Part shown: in pieces, positions 1 to 9,129 of the stretch
Numbering within the stretch: the stretch's first letter is position 1
Layout: the number at the start of each line of letters is the position of its first letter
From: an uncultured Lachnospiraceae bacterium
GTDB lineage: Bacteria > Bacillota > Clostridia > Lachnospirales > Lachnospiraceae
NCBI GenBank assembly: GCA_944380065.1
Contig: CALWGM010000009.1
Span: forward strand, 1 to 63,605
Length of the DNA stretch: 63,605 nucleotides
Direction of reading: 5' to 3'
Notes under the pieces: generated by a model
Told to the model about the DNA's origin: nothing
The model's input: only the letters and a program-made list of their open reading frames with translations
The model's database searches: none
Position numbers and translations under genes: made by a program

Positions 1-2286
1 GAGGAAGCGATTGAGAACTGGACAAAGCAGGTGGGCGTTCCGGCGGAGTAGATCACCCGCTTTTACCGCGACCCGGAGACCGGAGAGTGCGATAGCGTCT
101 GGGAGCACGGCGCAGGCCCCGGCGGCCCCTGTTCTGAGATTTATTATGACCGGGGGGAGAAGTACGGCTGCGGCAAACCGGACTGCAGGGTAGGCTGCGA
201 CTGCGACCGTTATATGGAAGTATGGAACAACGTGTTTACCCAGTTTGACAGCGACGGCAAGGGCGGTTACACGGAACTGGAGAATAAAAATATTGACACC
301 GGTATGGGGCTGGAGCGTCTGGCGGTGGTGATGCAGGATGTGGATTCCGTCTTTGATATCGATACGATGAAGGCGATCCGGGACAAGGTGTGCGAGCTGT
401 CCGGAAAGACCTATGAGACGGACGCCCTGAATGATGTTTCCATCCGCCTGATCACCGATCACATCCGCTCCGCCACTTTCATGGTTTCCGACGGTATCAT
501 GCCGGCCAATGAAGGACGCGGCTATGTGCTCCGGAGGATCATCCGCCGGGCGGCGCGCCACGGCAAGATCCTGGGAATTGAGGGAACTTTCCTGGCAGAG
601 CTGGCGCAGACGGTGATCCATGAGAGCAAAGACGGCTATCCGGAATTAGAGGAAAAGAGGGACTTTATCCTCAAGGTGCTGACCCAGGAGGAGGAGCGTT
701 TCGCGAAGACGCTGGATCAGGGGCTGGCAATTCTCAGTGAACTGGAAGCGGAGATGGCCGCCAGGGGCGAGAAAGTCCTTTCCGGCGAGAATGCGTTCAA
801 ATTATATGATACCTACGGATTCCCCATCGATCTGACGGAAGAGATCCTGGAGGAAAAGGGATTTACCTATGACGCGGAGGGCTTTGCGGAGGCCATGGAG
901 CAGCAGCGCCGCCAGGCAAGGAGCAGCCGCAAGGTGACCAACTATACCGGACATGACGCCACCGTTTACGATCAGATCGACCCGGCTATCACTTCAGAGT
1001 TTACCGGGTATGACAGATTAGAGGATGAGGGCACCGTTTTGGTGCTGGTGAAAAAAGCCGCCTCCGACGGGGAAGAGGACGCGCTGGTGGATGTGCTGAC
1101 AGACGGCGATGCAGGTACTGTGATCACTGACGTCACCCCATTTTACGCCACCATGGGCGGTCAGATGGGAGACCATGGAACCATCTCTGTGGGCGACGGC
1201 GTGTTTGCAGTGACAGATACCATCAAGCTGGCCGGCGGCCGCGTGGGACATGTGGGGAACATGGTGTCCGGCATGATCAGGACCGGCGATCATGCGACGC
1301 TTTCTGTGGATCAGAAGCTGCGCCAGTCCATCTGCAGGAACCATTCTGCCACCCATCTGCTGCAGAAAGCGCTGCGGGAGGTGCTGGGCACCCATGTGGA
1401 GCAGGCAGGTTCCTATCAGGACGGAGACCGTACCCGGTTTGATTTCTCCCATTTCCAGGCCATGACGGCGGAAGAGCTGGAGAAGGTGGAGCAGATCGTC
1501 AATGAGAAGATCGCCGAGGCCATTCCGGTGCAGACCGATGTGATGACGGTGGAGGAGGCCAAAAAAACCGGCGCCATCGCGCTGTTCGGCGAAAAATACG
1601 GTGAGACTGTCCGGGTGGTTTCCATGGGAGACTTCTCCCGGGAGTTCTGCGGCGGTACCCATGTGAAGAATACCGAGGACATTACCGCATTCAAGATCCT
1701 GTCAGAGGGCGGTGTGGCGGCAGGCGTCCGCCGGATCGAGGCGCTGACCGGGGCGAATGTGTTTGCTTACTACAAAAAAGAAGAAGAAGAGCTTCTGGCG
1801 GCGGCCCGGGCGGCGAAGTCCACGCCGGCAGACCTGGCGGAAAAGATCGCCCATATGCAGGCGGAGATCAAAGAGCTGCAGTCGGAGAATGAGTCCTTAA
1901 AGAGCAGGATCGCACAGTCCTCCATGGGCGATGTGATGGACAATGTGGTGGAAGTAAAGGGCGTGAAGCTTCTGGCGGCTTCTGTGCCGGAGGTGGATAT
2001 GAACGGCCTGCGGGATCTGGGCGACCAGCTGAAGGAGAAGATCGGCGAAGGAGTGATCCTCCTGGCGTCTGCCAACGGCGGGAAAGTCATCCTGGTAGCC
2101 ATGGCTACCGACGGTGCGATGAAGCAGGGAGCCCATGCAGGCAACCTGATCAAAGCGGTGGCCGCAAAGGTTGGCGGCGGCGGCGGCGGACGCCCGGCCA
2201 TGGCTCAGGCCGGCGGCAAGAACCCGGCGGGTATTCCGGAGGCGATCGCGGCGGCAAAAGAGGTTTTAGAGGGTCAGATTCACTAA
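1..2286 (+). CDS. alaS: Alanyl-tRNA synthetase, 5' end outside window, with an in-frame TAG
   Basis: Charges tRNA-Ala with alanine in the cytoplasm and edits mischarged Ser/Gly. The reading frame is open from base 1 except for a TAG at 49-51; after it the residues still read as AlaRS (GGPCSEIYYDRG, then the Cys-rich GCGKPDC...VGCDCDRY segment). Downstream are class II motif 3 (GRGYVLRRIIRRAARHG), the editing-domain zinc motifs HSATHLL and CGGTH, a coiled coil, and a C-terminal C-Ala domain with the glycine-rich GGGGGGRP stretch. From the internal ATG at 214 there are 690 residues; full-length enzymes are near 880, so about 120 residues lie outside the window. Residues around the TAG also depart from the family: GPGGPCSE replaces the usual GPCGPCSE. 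This may be a base-calling problem near a contig edge, or real decay. Identity is certain; integrity of the 5' part is not. Confidence 0.93.
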
Positions 2287-2301
2287 ATTTGAAAAAATAC
2301 C

Positions 2302-2329
2302 TTGACTAACCCGCGAATTATGGTATAAT
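2302..2329 (+). promoter_or_regulatory. Sigma-A type promoter of rpsU
   Basis: TTGACT at 2302-2307, a 16-base spacer and TATAAT at 2324-2329, preceded by TGG (extended -10). It sits directly after the alaS stop and gives rpsU its own transcript. Confidence 0.8.
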
Positions 2330-2405
2330 TTAGAGCAGTGCAAAAATATACCCAAACAGTTGAATATGCACAATACGCAACTGGAGGGAGGTTAGGTGTG
2401 AGACT

Positions 2406-2582
2406 ATGTCAAATGTAATCGTAAAAGAGAACGAGACTTTAGACAGCGCTTTACGCAGATTCAAAAGAAATTGCGCGAAAGCTGGTATCCAGCAGGAGAT
2501 CCGCAAGAGAGAGCATTATGAGAAGCCCAGCGTAAAACGCAAAAAGAAATCTGAAGCCGCAAGAAAGCGGAAATACAATTAA
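2406..2582 (+). CDS. rpsU: 30S ribosomal protein S21
   Basis: Small subunit ribosomal protein of 58 residues, starting [19 protein letters not shown] and ending in a lysine/arginine-rich tail ([15 protein letters not shown]) that is typical of S21. S21 acts at the platform of the 30S subunit near the anti-Shine-Dalgarno region during initiation. The ATG is preceded by GGAGGGAGG about 14 bases upstream, a rather long spacing, but no nearer in-frame start exists. It is transcribed alone, between its own promoter and a strong terminator. Confidence 0.95.
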   Translation: MSNVIVKENETLDSALRRFKRNCAKAGIQQEIRKREHYEKPSVKRKKKSEAARKRKYN

Positions 2583-2597
2583 TTCATAACGAATGGG

Positions 2598-2627
2598 GAC
2601 CTGTCAGTGTGACAGGTCTCTTTTTTT
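2598..2627 (+). terminator. Intrinsic terminator of rpsU
   Basis: A 9-bp perfect stem GACCTGTCA/TGACAGGTC with a 3-base loop, followed by TCTTTTTTT. Confidence 0.93.
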
Positions 2628-2697
2628 GCGCGTCGTCTGGGCGCGTCGTCGGTCAGACAACCTGGCCGGCGTCCGGAAATTTTTCTGATTCTGTAGT

Positions 2698-2724
2698 TCT
2701 TATTTTTCAGAAGATTCATATATT
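2698..2724 (+). promoter_or_regulatory. Possible sigma-E type promoter of the spoIIIA operon
   Basis: CATATATT at 2717-2724 matches the sigma-E -10 consensus CATACANT at all but one fixed position. An AT-rich TCTTATT element lies 12 bases upstream, slightly closer than the usual 13-15. spoIIIA operons are mother-cell sigma-E genes in Bacillus and Clostridia. The assignment rests on position and a short motif only. Confidence 0.35.
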
Positions 2725-2802
2725 ATATCAGTCCAGCCGGGAAAAGATGGCAGGCTGGAATCCTTACAGCAACAAGACTGGCAGTCAGAGGGAGGTGACT
2801 GG

Positions 2803-3756
2803 ATGGAGCAGGTGATCCGTCTGTTTCCTGTGGCTCTGCGGGAAGACCTGCGGGACTGCGGGATTTTTGGACAGGGCCTGGAGGAGATCCGGATCCGGGT
2901 GAATGAATACCTGATGTTTCATACGTCATCCGGCGAGCGGTTCCTGAAAGGGAAAACCCTGACCGAACGGCCGCAGGAGGGATGCGTCAGGATGGGCAGC
3001 GGCGAGATCGGGCAGATGTGTACCTTTATGTCGCGCTATTCCCTGTACGCCTACGAGGACGAGATCCGTCAGGGATTCCTGACCGTGGAGGGCGGTCACC
3101 GGGTGGGCGTCTGCGGACAGGTCCTGGCCGGGGAGGGGAGGATTGAGAGGATTTCGCCCATTTCCTATCTGAATATCCGCATTGCCGGGGAACGGAAAGG
3201 GTGCGGCGTACCGGTATTCCCCTGCCTGCACCAGGAGGGGGATTTCCTGGATACGCTGATCCTGTCCCCGCCGGGAGTGGGAAAAACCACTCTGCTGCGG
3301 GATCTGATCCGTCTGCTGTCAGATGGAACCGGCGGAGTTCCCGGGAAAAAAGTGGGGCTGGTGGACGAGCGCTCGGAGGTGGCGGGGTGTATCCGCGGGA
3401 TTCCCCAGCGGGATGTGGGGCTGCGCACCGACGTGCTGGACGGCTGCCCGAAAGCGGAGGGGATGATGCTGCTGGTGCGCTCCATGTCCCCGCAGATTCT
3501 GGCGGTGGATGAGATCGGCGGGGAGGAAGACCTGCGGGCGCTGAAAGCGGCTGTTCGCTGCGGCTGCCGGATCCTGGCCACGGTTCACTGCGGCAGTCTT
3601 GAGGAGCTGTGGAAAAAGCCCGGCTGGGAGGAGTGCAGGCGGCTGCAGATCTTTTCCCGGTTTGTGGTGCTGGGGCGTCAGGGGTCTGCTCGCAGATTCC
3701 GCATTTTTACCGCAGAGGGGACGGCGGTTCCCGCGGAGGGAAAGGAAAAGAGGTGA
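2803..3756 (+). CDS. spoIIIAA: Stage III sporulation protein AA, ATPase
   Basis: Mother-cell ATPase related to type II/IV secretion ATPases, thought to power the SpoIIIA-SpoIIQ channel that joins mother cell and forespore. The 317-residue product has a Walker A GVGKTT at residues 158-163 and a Walker B ILAVDEIG near 232-239; a VDERSEVAG stretch follows the P-loop region. The start has a GGAGGTG ribosome site at 2791. First gene of a compact eight-gene operon with short gaps or overlaps. Confidence 0.95.
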   Translation: MEQVIRLFPVALREDLRDCGIFGQGLEEIRIRVNEYLMFHTSSGERFLKGKTLTERPQEGCVRMGSGEIGQMCTFMSRYSLYAYEDEIRQGFLTVEGGHRVGVCGQVLAGEGRIERISPISYLNIRIAGERKGCGVPVFPCLHQEGDFLDTLILSPPGVGKTTLLRDLIRLLSDGTGGVPGKKVGLVDERSEVAGCIRGIPQRDVGLRTDVLDGCPKAEGMMLLVRSMSPQILAVDEIGGEEDLRALKAAVRCGCRILATVHCGSLEELWKKPGWEECRRLQIFSRFVVLGRQGSARRFRIFTAEGTAVPAEGKEKR

Positions 3757-3764
3757 GGCCTGTG

Positions 3765-4280
3765 ATGAAGATCCTGGGATCTATGCTGGTGCTGGCGGCG
3801 TGCATTGGTTACAGCAGTTATCTGCTGGAAAAACAAAAATCGCACCGGGATATCCTGCAGGCGTTTATCTCCATGCTGGATCTGCTGTCCGGGAAGCTGC
3901 GGTATGAGCGGCTGGCCATGGAGGAGGCGCTGGCCGGTCTGAACCGGAGGTATCACGGCGCCGTGGGAAGCGTGATGGGGCGGATCGCGGACAGGCTGGC
4001 CTGCGGCGTCTGTGAAAACTTAGAGGAGGTCTGGAGGGAAGAATTCGCCGCCGCGGCAAAGGCGCTGATGCTTACCGAAGAGGAGAAGGATATCATCCTG
4101 GAAACGGGAAAGAACCTGGGGTACCTGGATGTGGATGCACAGATGGGACATCTGAAACTCTGCCGGGAGCGTCTGCAGGGGAAATTGGCGGAGGCGGAAA
4201 CCGAATTAGCGGAACGGCGGAAACTGTACCGCTATCTGGGAATGGCCGTGGGGGTGATGGTGATTCTGATTCTGATATGA
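3765..4280 (+). CDS. spoIIIAB: Stage III sporulation protein AB
   Basis: 171-residue protein with an N-terminal membrane segment (ILGSMLVLAACIGYSSYLL), a charged helical middle and a second hydrophobic segment at the C terminus (LGMAVGVMVILILI). This matches the two-anchor layout of SpoIIIAB, part of the SpoIIIA transmembrane complex, whose cytoplasmic helical domain resembles the GspF/PilC platform proteins. The frame is open upstream into spoIIIAA, but the ATG at 3765 follows GAGGTGAG at a proper distance and gives the usual family length. Confidence 0.93.
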   Translation: MKILGSMLVLAACIGYSSYLLEKQKSHRDILQAFISMLDLLSGKLRYERLAMEEALAGLNRRYHGAVGSVMGRIADRLACGVCENLEEVWREEFAAAAKALMLTEEEKDIILETGKNLGYLDVDAQMGHLKLCRERLQGKLAEAETELAERRKLYRYLGMAVGVMVILILI

Positions 4281-4299
4281 GAAAAAGAGGAGGAAACGC

Positions 4300-4494
4300 A
4301 TGGACGCGAATCTGTTGTTTAAAATTGCGGCGGTGGGGATCCTGGTGACCGTCATCGGACAGGTCTTAAAGCACAGCGGCAGGGAGGAGCAGGCCTTTTT
4401 GGCGGGGCTGGCCGGTCTGGTGATCGTGCTGTTCTGGGTGGTGCCTTATATTTATGACCTGTTTGCCGAAATCCGGGATCTGTTTTCCCTCTGA
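4300..4494 (+). CDS. spoIIIAC: Stage III sporulation protein AC
   Basis: 64-residue, almost wholly hydrophobic protein with two membrane spans (LFKIAAVGILVTVIGQVL and the segment around LAGLVIVLFWVVPYIYDLF). Size and layout are those of SpoIIIAC, a small membrane subunit of the SpoIIIA complex. A GAGGAGG ribosome site precedes the ATG. Confidence 0.93.
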   Translation: MDANLLFKIAAVGILVTVIGQVLKHSGREEQAFLAGLAGLVIVLFWVVPYIYDLFAEIRDLFSL

Positions 4495-4546
4495 CATGCC
4501 GGGACATCCGGCGGGGTTACAGAGCTATCAGAAAAGGGGACGGGCT

Positions 4547-4936
4547 ATGGATATTGTCAAAATCGCCATGATCGGCCTGGCAGGGGTCATGCTGGCGCTG
4601 ATGCTGCGGCAGCAGAAAAGTGAATACGCGCTCTATATCAGCCTGGCGGCCGCTGTTCTGATCCTTGTTTTTTCGGCAGGGCGGCTGGCGGCCGTGATGG
4701 AGACGATACAGAAGATCGAGGCTTATATCCGGATTGACTCGGCCATGGTGAAAATACTGGTCAAAATGATCGGCATTACCTATGTGGCGGAATTTGCCAC
4801 CGGAATCTGCCGGGACGCCGGATTCGGAGCCCTGGGGAACCAGATCGAGATGTTTGCCCGGCTGTCGCTGATGGCGGTCAGCGTGCCGGTGCTGCTGGCG
4901 CTTTTGGAAACGGTGGAGGGACTGTTTGGAGCATGA
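4547..4936 (+). CDS. spoIIIAD: Stage III sporulation protein AD
   Basis: 129-residue membrane protein starting MDIVKIAMIGLAGVMLALML, with several hydrophobic segments and a central YIRIDSAMVKILVKMIGITY stretch characteristic of SpoIIIAD. Related in fold to SpoIIIAC and part of the same channel. The frame is open further upstream, but the ATG at 4547 follows an AAAAGGGGA site and gives the family length. Overlaps spoIIIAE by four bases (ATGA). Confidence 0.93.
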   Translation: MDIVKIAMIGLAGVMLALMLRQQKSEYALYISLAAAVLILVFSAGRLAAVMETIQKIEAYIRIDSAMVKILVKMIGITYVAEFATGICRDAGFGALGNQIEMFARLSLMAVSVPVLLALLETVEGLFGA

Positions 4937-6105
4937 GACAGAAAAGAAACAGGGTACGGCGCTTTTTCTGGGCGGGGCTTTTGGGCCTGTGGGTGTTTTT
5001 TGGCCTGCCGGCTGTGGTTTCCGCTTCGGAGACCGGGCTGAATGAGGAGATTGCCGACCTGCAGCAGGAGCTGCTGGGGGAATTGGACTTAGAGGAAATT
5101 GACCGGGCGCTGCAGGCGGGGGAGGGGACAGAGGGGCTTTCCTTCCGGGAGGTGCTGGATCAGATCTTAGAGGCGGACGGGGAGCTTTTTTCCCGGGGGA
5201 TCCTACGGGAACTGGCGGCAGGAGCCTTCTCAGACCTGTCCCGGAGCAAAGATCTGCTGGTACAGATCCTGGTTCTGACGGTGGCTTTTTCCTTTTTTCA
5301 TCACTTTATGAATCTGTTTGAAAACAGCCAGATCTCAAAGACAGGATTTTATCTGTACTTCCTGATCCTGATGGTTCTGCTGATGCGGTCTTATCTCCTG
5401 ATGGATCAGCTGCTGCAGCAGGTGCTGGAGCAGACGGTGGAGGTGATGCAGGCGGTGATTCCGGCCTTCTGTATGACGATGGTTTTTGCGTCGGCACAGA
5501 CGACGGCGGCGGTTTTCTATCAGATTTCCCTGGCGGTGATCTGGCTGGTGGAGCGGCTGCTGTGCTATGTGGTGGCGCCGGGAATACATATCTATGTGGT
5601 GCTGCAGATGCTGAATTATATGACAGGGGAGCGGATGATCTCCCGGTTTACGCGGCTGTTAAAGCAGGCCATCCGCTGGTCGCTGCGGTTCATGCTGGCG
5701 GGGGTGACCGGCATGAACGTGATTGAGAATATGATCGCCCCTTCGGTGGACAATCTGAAAAAAATGTCCATCACCAAAACGCTGGGGATGATCCCGGGAC
5801 TGGGAGGGACGGCGGAAGCAGTCAGCGACATTTTCCTGGGATCGGCGGCGGTTATCAAAAACGGGGTCGGCGCGGCGGCGATGGTGATCCTGATGGCCCT
5901 GATGCTGGGGCCGGTGATTAAAATGCTGATTTTTGCAGTCTTTTACCGGCTGGCGGGAGCCGTCGTCCAGCCCTTTGCGGATAAAAATGTCTGCGGCTGT
6001 ATTGAAAGCGTGGGGGAAGGCGCGGGGCTGCTGCTGCAGACGCTGGTGACGGCGGCGCTGCTGTTCCTGATTACCATTGCCATCGTTATCACAGCGGTCC
6101 GATAG
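4933..6105 (+). CDS. spoIIIAE: Stage III sporulation protein AE
   Basis: 390-residue polytopic membrane protein. It has an N-terminal signal-like segment (FFWAGLLGLWVFFGLPAVVSA), an acidic extracytoplasmic part (LNEEIADLQQELLGELDLEE), then multiple membrane spans. The motif GMIPGLGGTAEAVSDIFLGS and the basic FTRLLKQAIRW stretch are typical of SpoIIIAE. It is the largest integral subunit of the SpoIIIA channel, required for forespore sigma-G activity. Translationally coupled to spoIIIAD. Confidence 0.95.
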   Translation: MRQKRNRVRRFFWAGLLGLWVFFGLPAVVSASETGLNEEIADLQQELLGELDLEEIDRALQAGEGTEGLSFREVLDQILEADGELFSRGILRELAAGAFSDLSRSKDLLVQILVLTVAFSFFHHFMNLFENSQISKTGFYLYFLILMVLLMRSYLLMDQLLQQVLEQTVEVMQAVIPAFCMTMVFASAQTTAAVFYQISLAVIWLVERLLCYVVAPGIHIYVVLQMLNYMTGERMISRFTRLLKQAIRWSLRFMLAGVTGMNVIENMIAPSVDNLKKMSITKTLGMIPGLGGTAEAVSDIFLGSAAVIKNGVGAAAMVILMALMLGPVIKMLIFAVFYRLAGAVVQPFADKNVCGCIESVGEGAGLLLQTLVTAALLFLITIAIVITAVR

Positions 6106-6122
6106 AGAAAGGAGGGAGGACG

Positions 6123-6452
6123 GTGCTGTCAGATCTTTTAGCATGGATCCGCCAGGTGATTTACCTGCTGATTTTCCTGACCCTGCTGCTGCAGATCCTC
6201 CCCGACGGGAGCTACCGCAAATATGTGAAATTTTTCGCGGGACTGATTTTTGTGGTGACGCTGCTGGGGCCGGTGGTCAGCCTGCTGGCCGGCCGGGACT
6301 GGGAGGAGGAGATTTTGCGGACTGTGACAGAAAGCTGGCCGGAGTACCGGGAGGATGGCCGGGCGCCTGATTTTGACAGGATATCAGAGACCGGCGCGGA
6401 GATTTATGAGAGACACGCGGCGGAAATGGCGGAGGATTTGGCGGATGAGTAA
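6123..6452 (+). CDS. spoIIIAF: Stage III sporulation protein AF, short form
   Basis: 109-residue protein beginning at a GTG after AAAGGAGGGAGG. Two N-terminal membrane spans (QVIYLLIFLTLLLQILPDG, with the hallmark YRKYVKFFAGLIFVVTLLGPV) are followed by a short acidic tail. Bacillus SpoIIIAF has about 200 residues with a larger periplasmic ring-forming domain; here that domain is much reduced. No frameshift is seen, so the short length appears real. Overlaps spoIIIAG by eight bases. Confidence 0.88.
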   Translation: MLSDLLAWIRQVIYLLIFLTLLLQILPDGSYRKYVKFFAGLIFVVTLLGPVVSLLAGRDWEEEILRTVTESWPEYREDGRAPDFDRISETGAEIYERHAAEMAEDLADE

Positions 6453-7056
6453 ATGGACAGAATGGATCGGACAGAAGAAATGGAGAAAACTGAGAAAAGA
6501 CCAGTGGCTGATCCTGTTCCTGGCCGGGATCCTGCTGCTGGTGATCGCCCTGCCGTCCAGCTGCGGCGGGGAGGAGAAGGAAGAGGAAGCGGCGTCAGCC
6601 GCCGGGCAGACGTCAGCCGCATCCGTTTCCGGCAGCAGGGAGGAGTATGAGAAACAGCTGGAACAGCGCCTGGCGGAGGTCCTTTCCAGCATGGAGGGCG
6701 TGGGGGAGGTGCGGGTCATGATTACGTTTCAGGACAGCGGGGAGGCGGTGGTGGAAAAGGATACCACCTATTCCCGGCAGGAACAGAGGACAGAGGGAGG
6801 GGAAGGGGAGGTGACGGAAAGCAGCCAGACAGAGAGCAGTGAAACCGCTGTTTACAGCTCCGATTCAGAGGAGGGCGGCCCGCTGATCAGGAAACAGAAT
6901 CTTCCTGCCATCGAGGGGGTGCTGGTGGTGGCCCAGGGAGGCGGCGAACAGACGGTGGCCGCGGATATTTCTGAGGCGGTGGAAGCATTATTCGGTCTGG
7001 AAGTACATAAAATAAAGGTAGTAGAAATGAATCAGGTACAGGAGGGTTCTGAGTGA
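6445..7056 (+). CDS. spoIIIAG: Stage III sporulation protein AG
   Basis: 203-residue protein with a cytoplasmic N terminus, one membrane anchor (WLILFLAGILLLVIALP) and an extracytoplasmic domain containing EEYEKQLEQRLAEVLSSMEG and VGEVRVMITF, the ring-building fold shared with EscJ/PrgK. It forms the large ring of the intercellular channel. A serine/glutamate-rich linker (about residues 105-145) interrupts the domain. The ATG chosen overlaps the spoIIIAF stop and has a GGAGG site; the frame stays open upstream but that part lies inside spoIIIAF. Confidence 0.93.
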   Translation: MSKWTEWIGQKKWRKLRKDQWLILFLAGILLLVIALPSSCGGEEKEEEAASAAGQTSAASVSGSREEYEKQLEQRLAEVLSSMEGVGEVRVMITFQDSGEAVVEKDTTYSRQEQRTEGGEGEVTESSQTESSETAVYSSDSEEGGPLIRKQNLPAIEGVLVVAQGGGEQTVAADISEAVEALFGLEVHKIKVVEMNQVQEGSE

Positions 7057-7748
7057 AAAAAGTAGTGCGGAAAAACCAGATCATTATCACGGCCCTGGCT
7101 CTGCTGATCGCAGTGGCGGGCTATGTCAGCTATACGCAGACCGCCGCCTCTGACCAGGCTGTGGAAACGGCGGCGGATGAAGTGGCGGATACATACGAGA
7201 TATCCGACGAGGACACAGTGGCGGAAATCTTTACCGACACGGAGGATAACGGGCAGACCGCGCAGGCAGAGGAGGGGCAGTCTGATCCGGCGGACGGCGC
7301 TTCCGGAGAAAACGGGGAGGCTGCCGGCGGGGAGGAGGCCGCCGCCCCGGAGGGGGAAAATGCGGGGGAAACAGTCCTTACATCGGCCGGAGCCGTTACG
7401 GATTTTGCAGCGGAGGTAAAGCTGAACCGGGAACAGGTGAGATCCAAAAATAAGGAAACGCTGCTGGATATTATTAACAACAGCTCGATTTCCGAAGCCC
7501 AGAAGCAGGACGCCGTGGATGAGATGGTGGCCATGACGGATGTGGCGGAGCGGGAAAATGCGGCGGAGCTTCTTTTGGAGGCCAAGGGCTTTACCGACGT
7601 GGTGGTCAGCATTACCGACGAGTCGGCGGACGTGGTGCTGGATATGGGGGATGTGACGGACGCCAAGCGGGCGCAGGTGGAGGATATTGTGAAGCGCAAG
7701 ACCGGAATCGCCGCAGAACATATCGTGATCACGCCGATTACGCAATAA
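7053..7748 (+). CDS. spoIIIAH: Stage III sporulation protein AH
   Basis: 231-residue protein starting at GTG (GTGA overlap with spoIIIAG). One N-terminal anchor (IIITALALLIAVAGYVSY), a long low-complexity acidic/alanine/glycine linker (about residues 35-110), then the conserved ring domain (VKLNREQVRSKNKETLLDII ... AEHIVITPI). SpoIIIAH meets forespore SpoIIQ in the intermembrane space. The long acidic linker is larger than in Bacillus. Confidence 0.95.
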   Translation: MKKVVRKNQIIITALALLIAVAGYVSYTQTAASDQAVETAADEVADTYEISDEDTVAEIFTDTEDNGQTAQAEEGQSDPADGASGENGEAAGGEEAAAPEGENAGETVLTSAGAVTDFAAEVKLNREQVRSKNKETLLDIINNSSISEAQKQDAVDEMVAMTDVAERENAAELLLEAKGFTDVVVSITDESADVVLDMGDVTDAKRAQVEDIVKRKTGIAAEHIVITPITQ

Positions 7749-7774
7749 AAATCTGCCGAAAACCCCGGCCGGAA

Positions 7775-7803
7775 TTGAAATGAGGGAACAATCCGTGTAT
7801 CAT
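7775..7803 (+). promoter_or_regulatory. Promoter of deoB
   Basis: TTGAAA, 17-base spacer, TATCAT, in the 147-base gap after spoIIIAH. It separates the sporulation operon from the nucleoside gene downstream. Confidence 0.6.
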
Positions 7804-7895
7804 AGAGACAGGAGCATCACCGGAAACGGTGGATAGGAGGAACGGGCCGGGCCGATCCGGAAAAGGATCTGCCTGGAGGAAGGAGCAGATGACAG

Positions 7896-9053
7896 ATGAA
7901 GCGCGTATTTTTAATTGTCCTGGATAGTTTTGGGATCGGGGAAATGCCGGATGCGGCCGCCTACGGGGACGCCGGGAGCAATACCTTGAGGACGGTGGCA
8001 GACAGCCCGGAGTTTTCCATGCCCAATATGGCGAAATTGGGATTGTTCAACATAGACGGCGTGACGGCCGGGGAGCCGGAGGCAGAGCCCTGGGGATCCT
8101 TCGCCCGGATGACAGAGTTCTCCAGAGGGAAGGATACCACCACCGGCCACTGGGAGATCGCCGGGCTGATTTCCACGAAGCCGATGCCGGTCTTCCCGGA
8201 GGGATTTCCGGCGGAGGTGATCCGTGCCTTTGAAGAAAAAACCGGAAGGAAGGTGCTGTGCAACAGACCCTATTCCGGCACGGAGGTGATCAAAGACTAC
8301 GGGGAAGAGCATATGAGAACCGGATCCCTGATCGTCTATACCTCCGCGGACTCGGTGTTCCAGATCGCCGCTCATGAGGAGGTGGTCCCGGTGGAGGAGC
8401 TTTACCGGTACTGTGAGATCGCCAGGAAGCTGCTGGTGGGCGACGTGGGCGTAGGGCGGGTGATCGCCCGGCCGTTTACCGGGGAGCCGGGGAACTTTAC
8501 CCGCACCAGCCGCCGCCATGACTATTCCCTGCTGCCGCCGGAGGATACCATGCTGGATCAGCTGAAAGCCGCCGGGTACGCAGTGATCGGGGTGGGGAAG
8601 ATCAACGATATCTTTGCCGGGAAAGGGATCACGGAATTTGTGCGCACTTCCGGGAACGCGGAAGGGATTGCACGGACGCTGGAATATCTGGACCGGGATT
8701 TTGAAGGGCTCTGTTTTGTGAATTTAGTGGATTTCGATATGCTTTACGGACACCGCAACGATGTGGAGGGCTACGCGCGGGCGCTGACGTATTTTGATCG
8801 TCACCTGTCACAGATCTTAAAGAAGCTGCGGCCGGAGGATGTGCTGATGATCACGGCGGACCATGGCTGCGACCCGGGGACGCCCTCCACGGATCATTCC
8901 CGGGAATACACGCCGCTGACTGTATACGGCGATCCGGTTCCCTCCGGGCAGAACTGGGGGACCCGTTCCTCCTTTGCGGATATCGGCGCCTCGGTGCTGG
9001 CTTACTTCGGCGTGGAGCCCAAAATCAGCGGGACGCCGCTTCCGGCGTTTTAG
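7896..9053 (+). CDS. deoB: Phosphopentomutase
   Basis: Interconverts (deoxy)ribose 1-phosphate and 5-phosphate in nucleoside salvage. The 385-residue protein shows alkaline-phosphatase superfamily metal sites: VFLIVLDSFGIGEMPDA at the N terminus, the conserved GKDTTTGHWEI segment (phosphothreonine loop), and ADHGCDPGTPSTDHSREYTP near the C terminus. Length fits the family (about 390). It stands alone between its own promoter and that of prfC, without the usual deoxynucleoside partners nearby. Confidence 0.96.
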   Translation: MKRVFLIVLDSFGIGEMPDAAAYGDAGSNTLRTVADSPEFSMPNMAKLGLFNIDGVTAGEPEAEPWGSFARMTEFSRGKDTTTGHWEIAGLISTKPMPVFPEGFPAEVIRAFEEKTGRKVLCNRPYSGTEVIKDYGEEHMRTGSLIVYTSADSVFQIAAHEEVVPVEELYRYCEIARKLLVGDVGVGRVIARPFTGEPGNFTRTSRRHDYSLLPPEDTMLDQLKAAGYAVIGVGKINDIFAGKGITEFVRTSGNAEGIARTLEYLDRDFEGLCFVNLVDFDMLYGHRNDVEGYARALTYFDRHLSQILKKLRPEDVLMITADHGCDPGTPSTDHSREYTPLTVYGDPVPSGQNWGTRSSFADIGASVLAYFGVEPKISGTPLPAF

Positions 9054-9066
9054 ATCAGATTCCTCC

Positions 9067-9095
9067 TTGACAGGAGATTTCATCTGTTTTACACT
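9067..9095 (+). promoter_or_regulatory. Promoter of prfC
   Basis: TTGACA, 17-base spacer, TACACT. A small inverted repeat (ACACT/AGTGT) lies over the expected transcription start. The ribosome site AAGGAGGT follows at 9113-9120. Confidence 0.75.
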
Positions 9096-9129
9096 AACAC
9101 GAGTGTGTGATCAAGGAGGTACCCTGACG

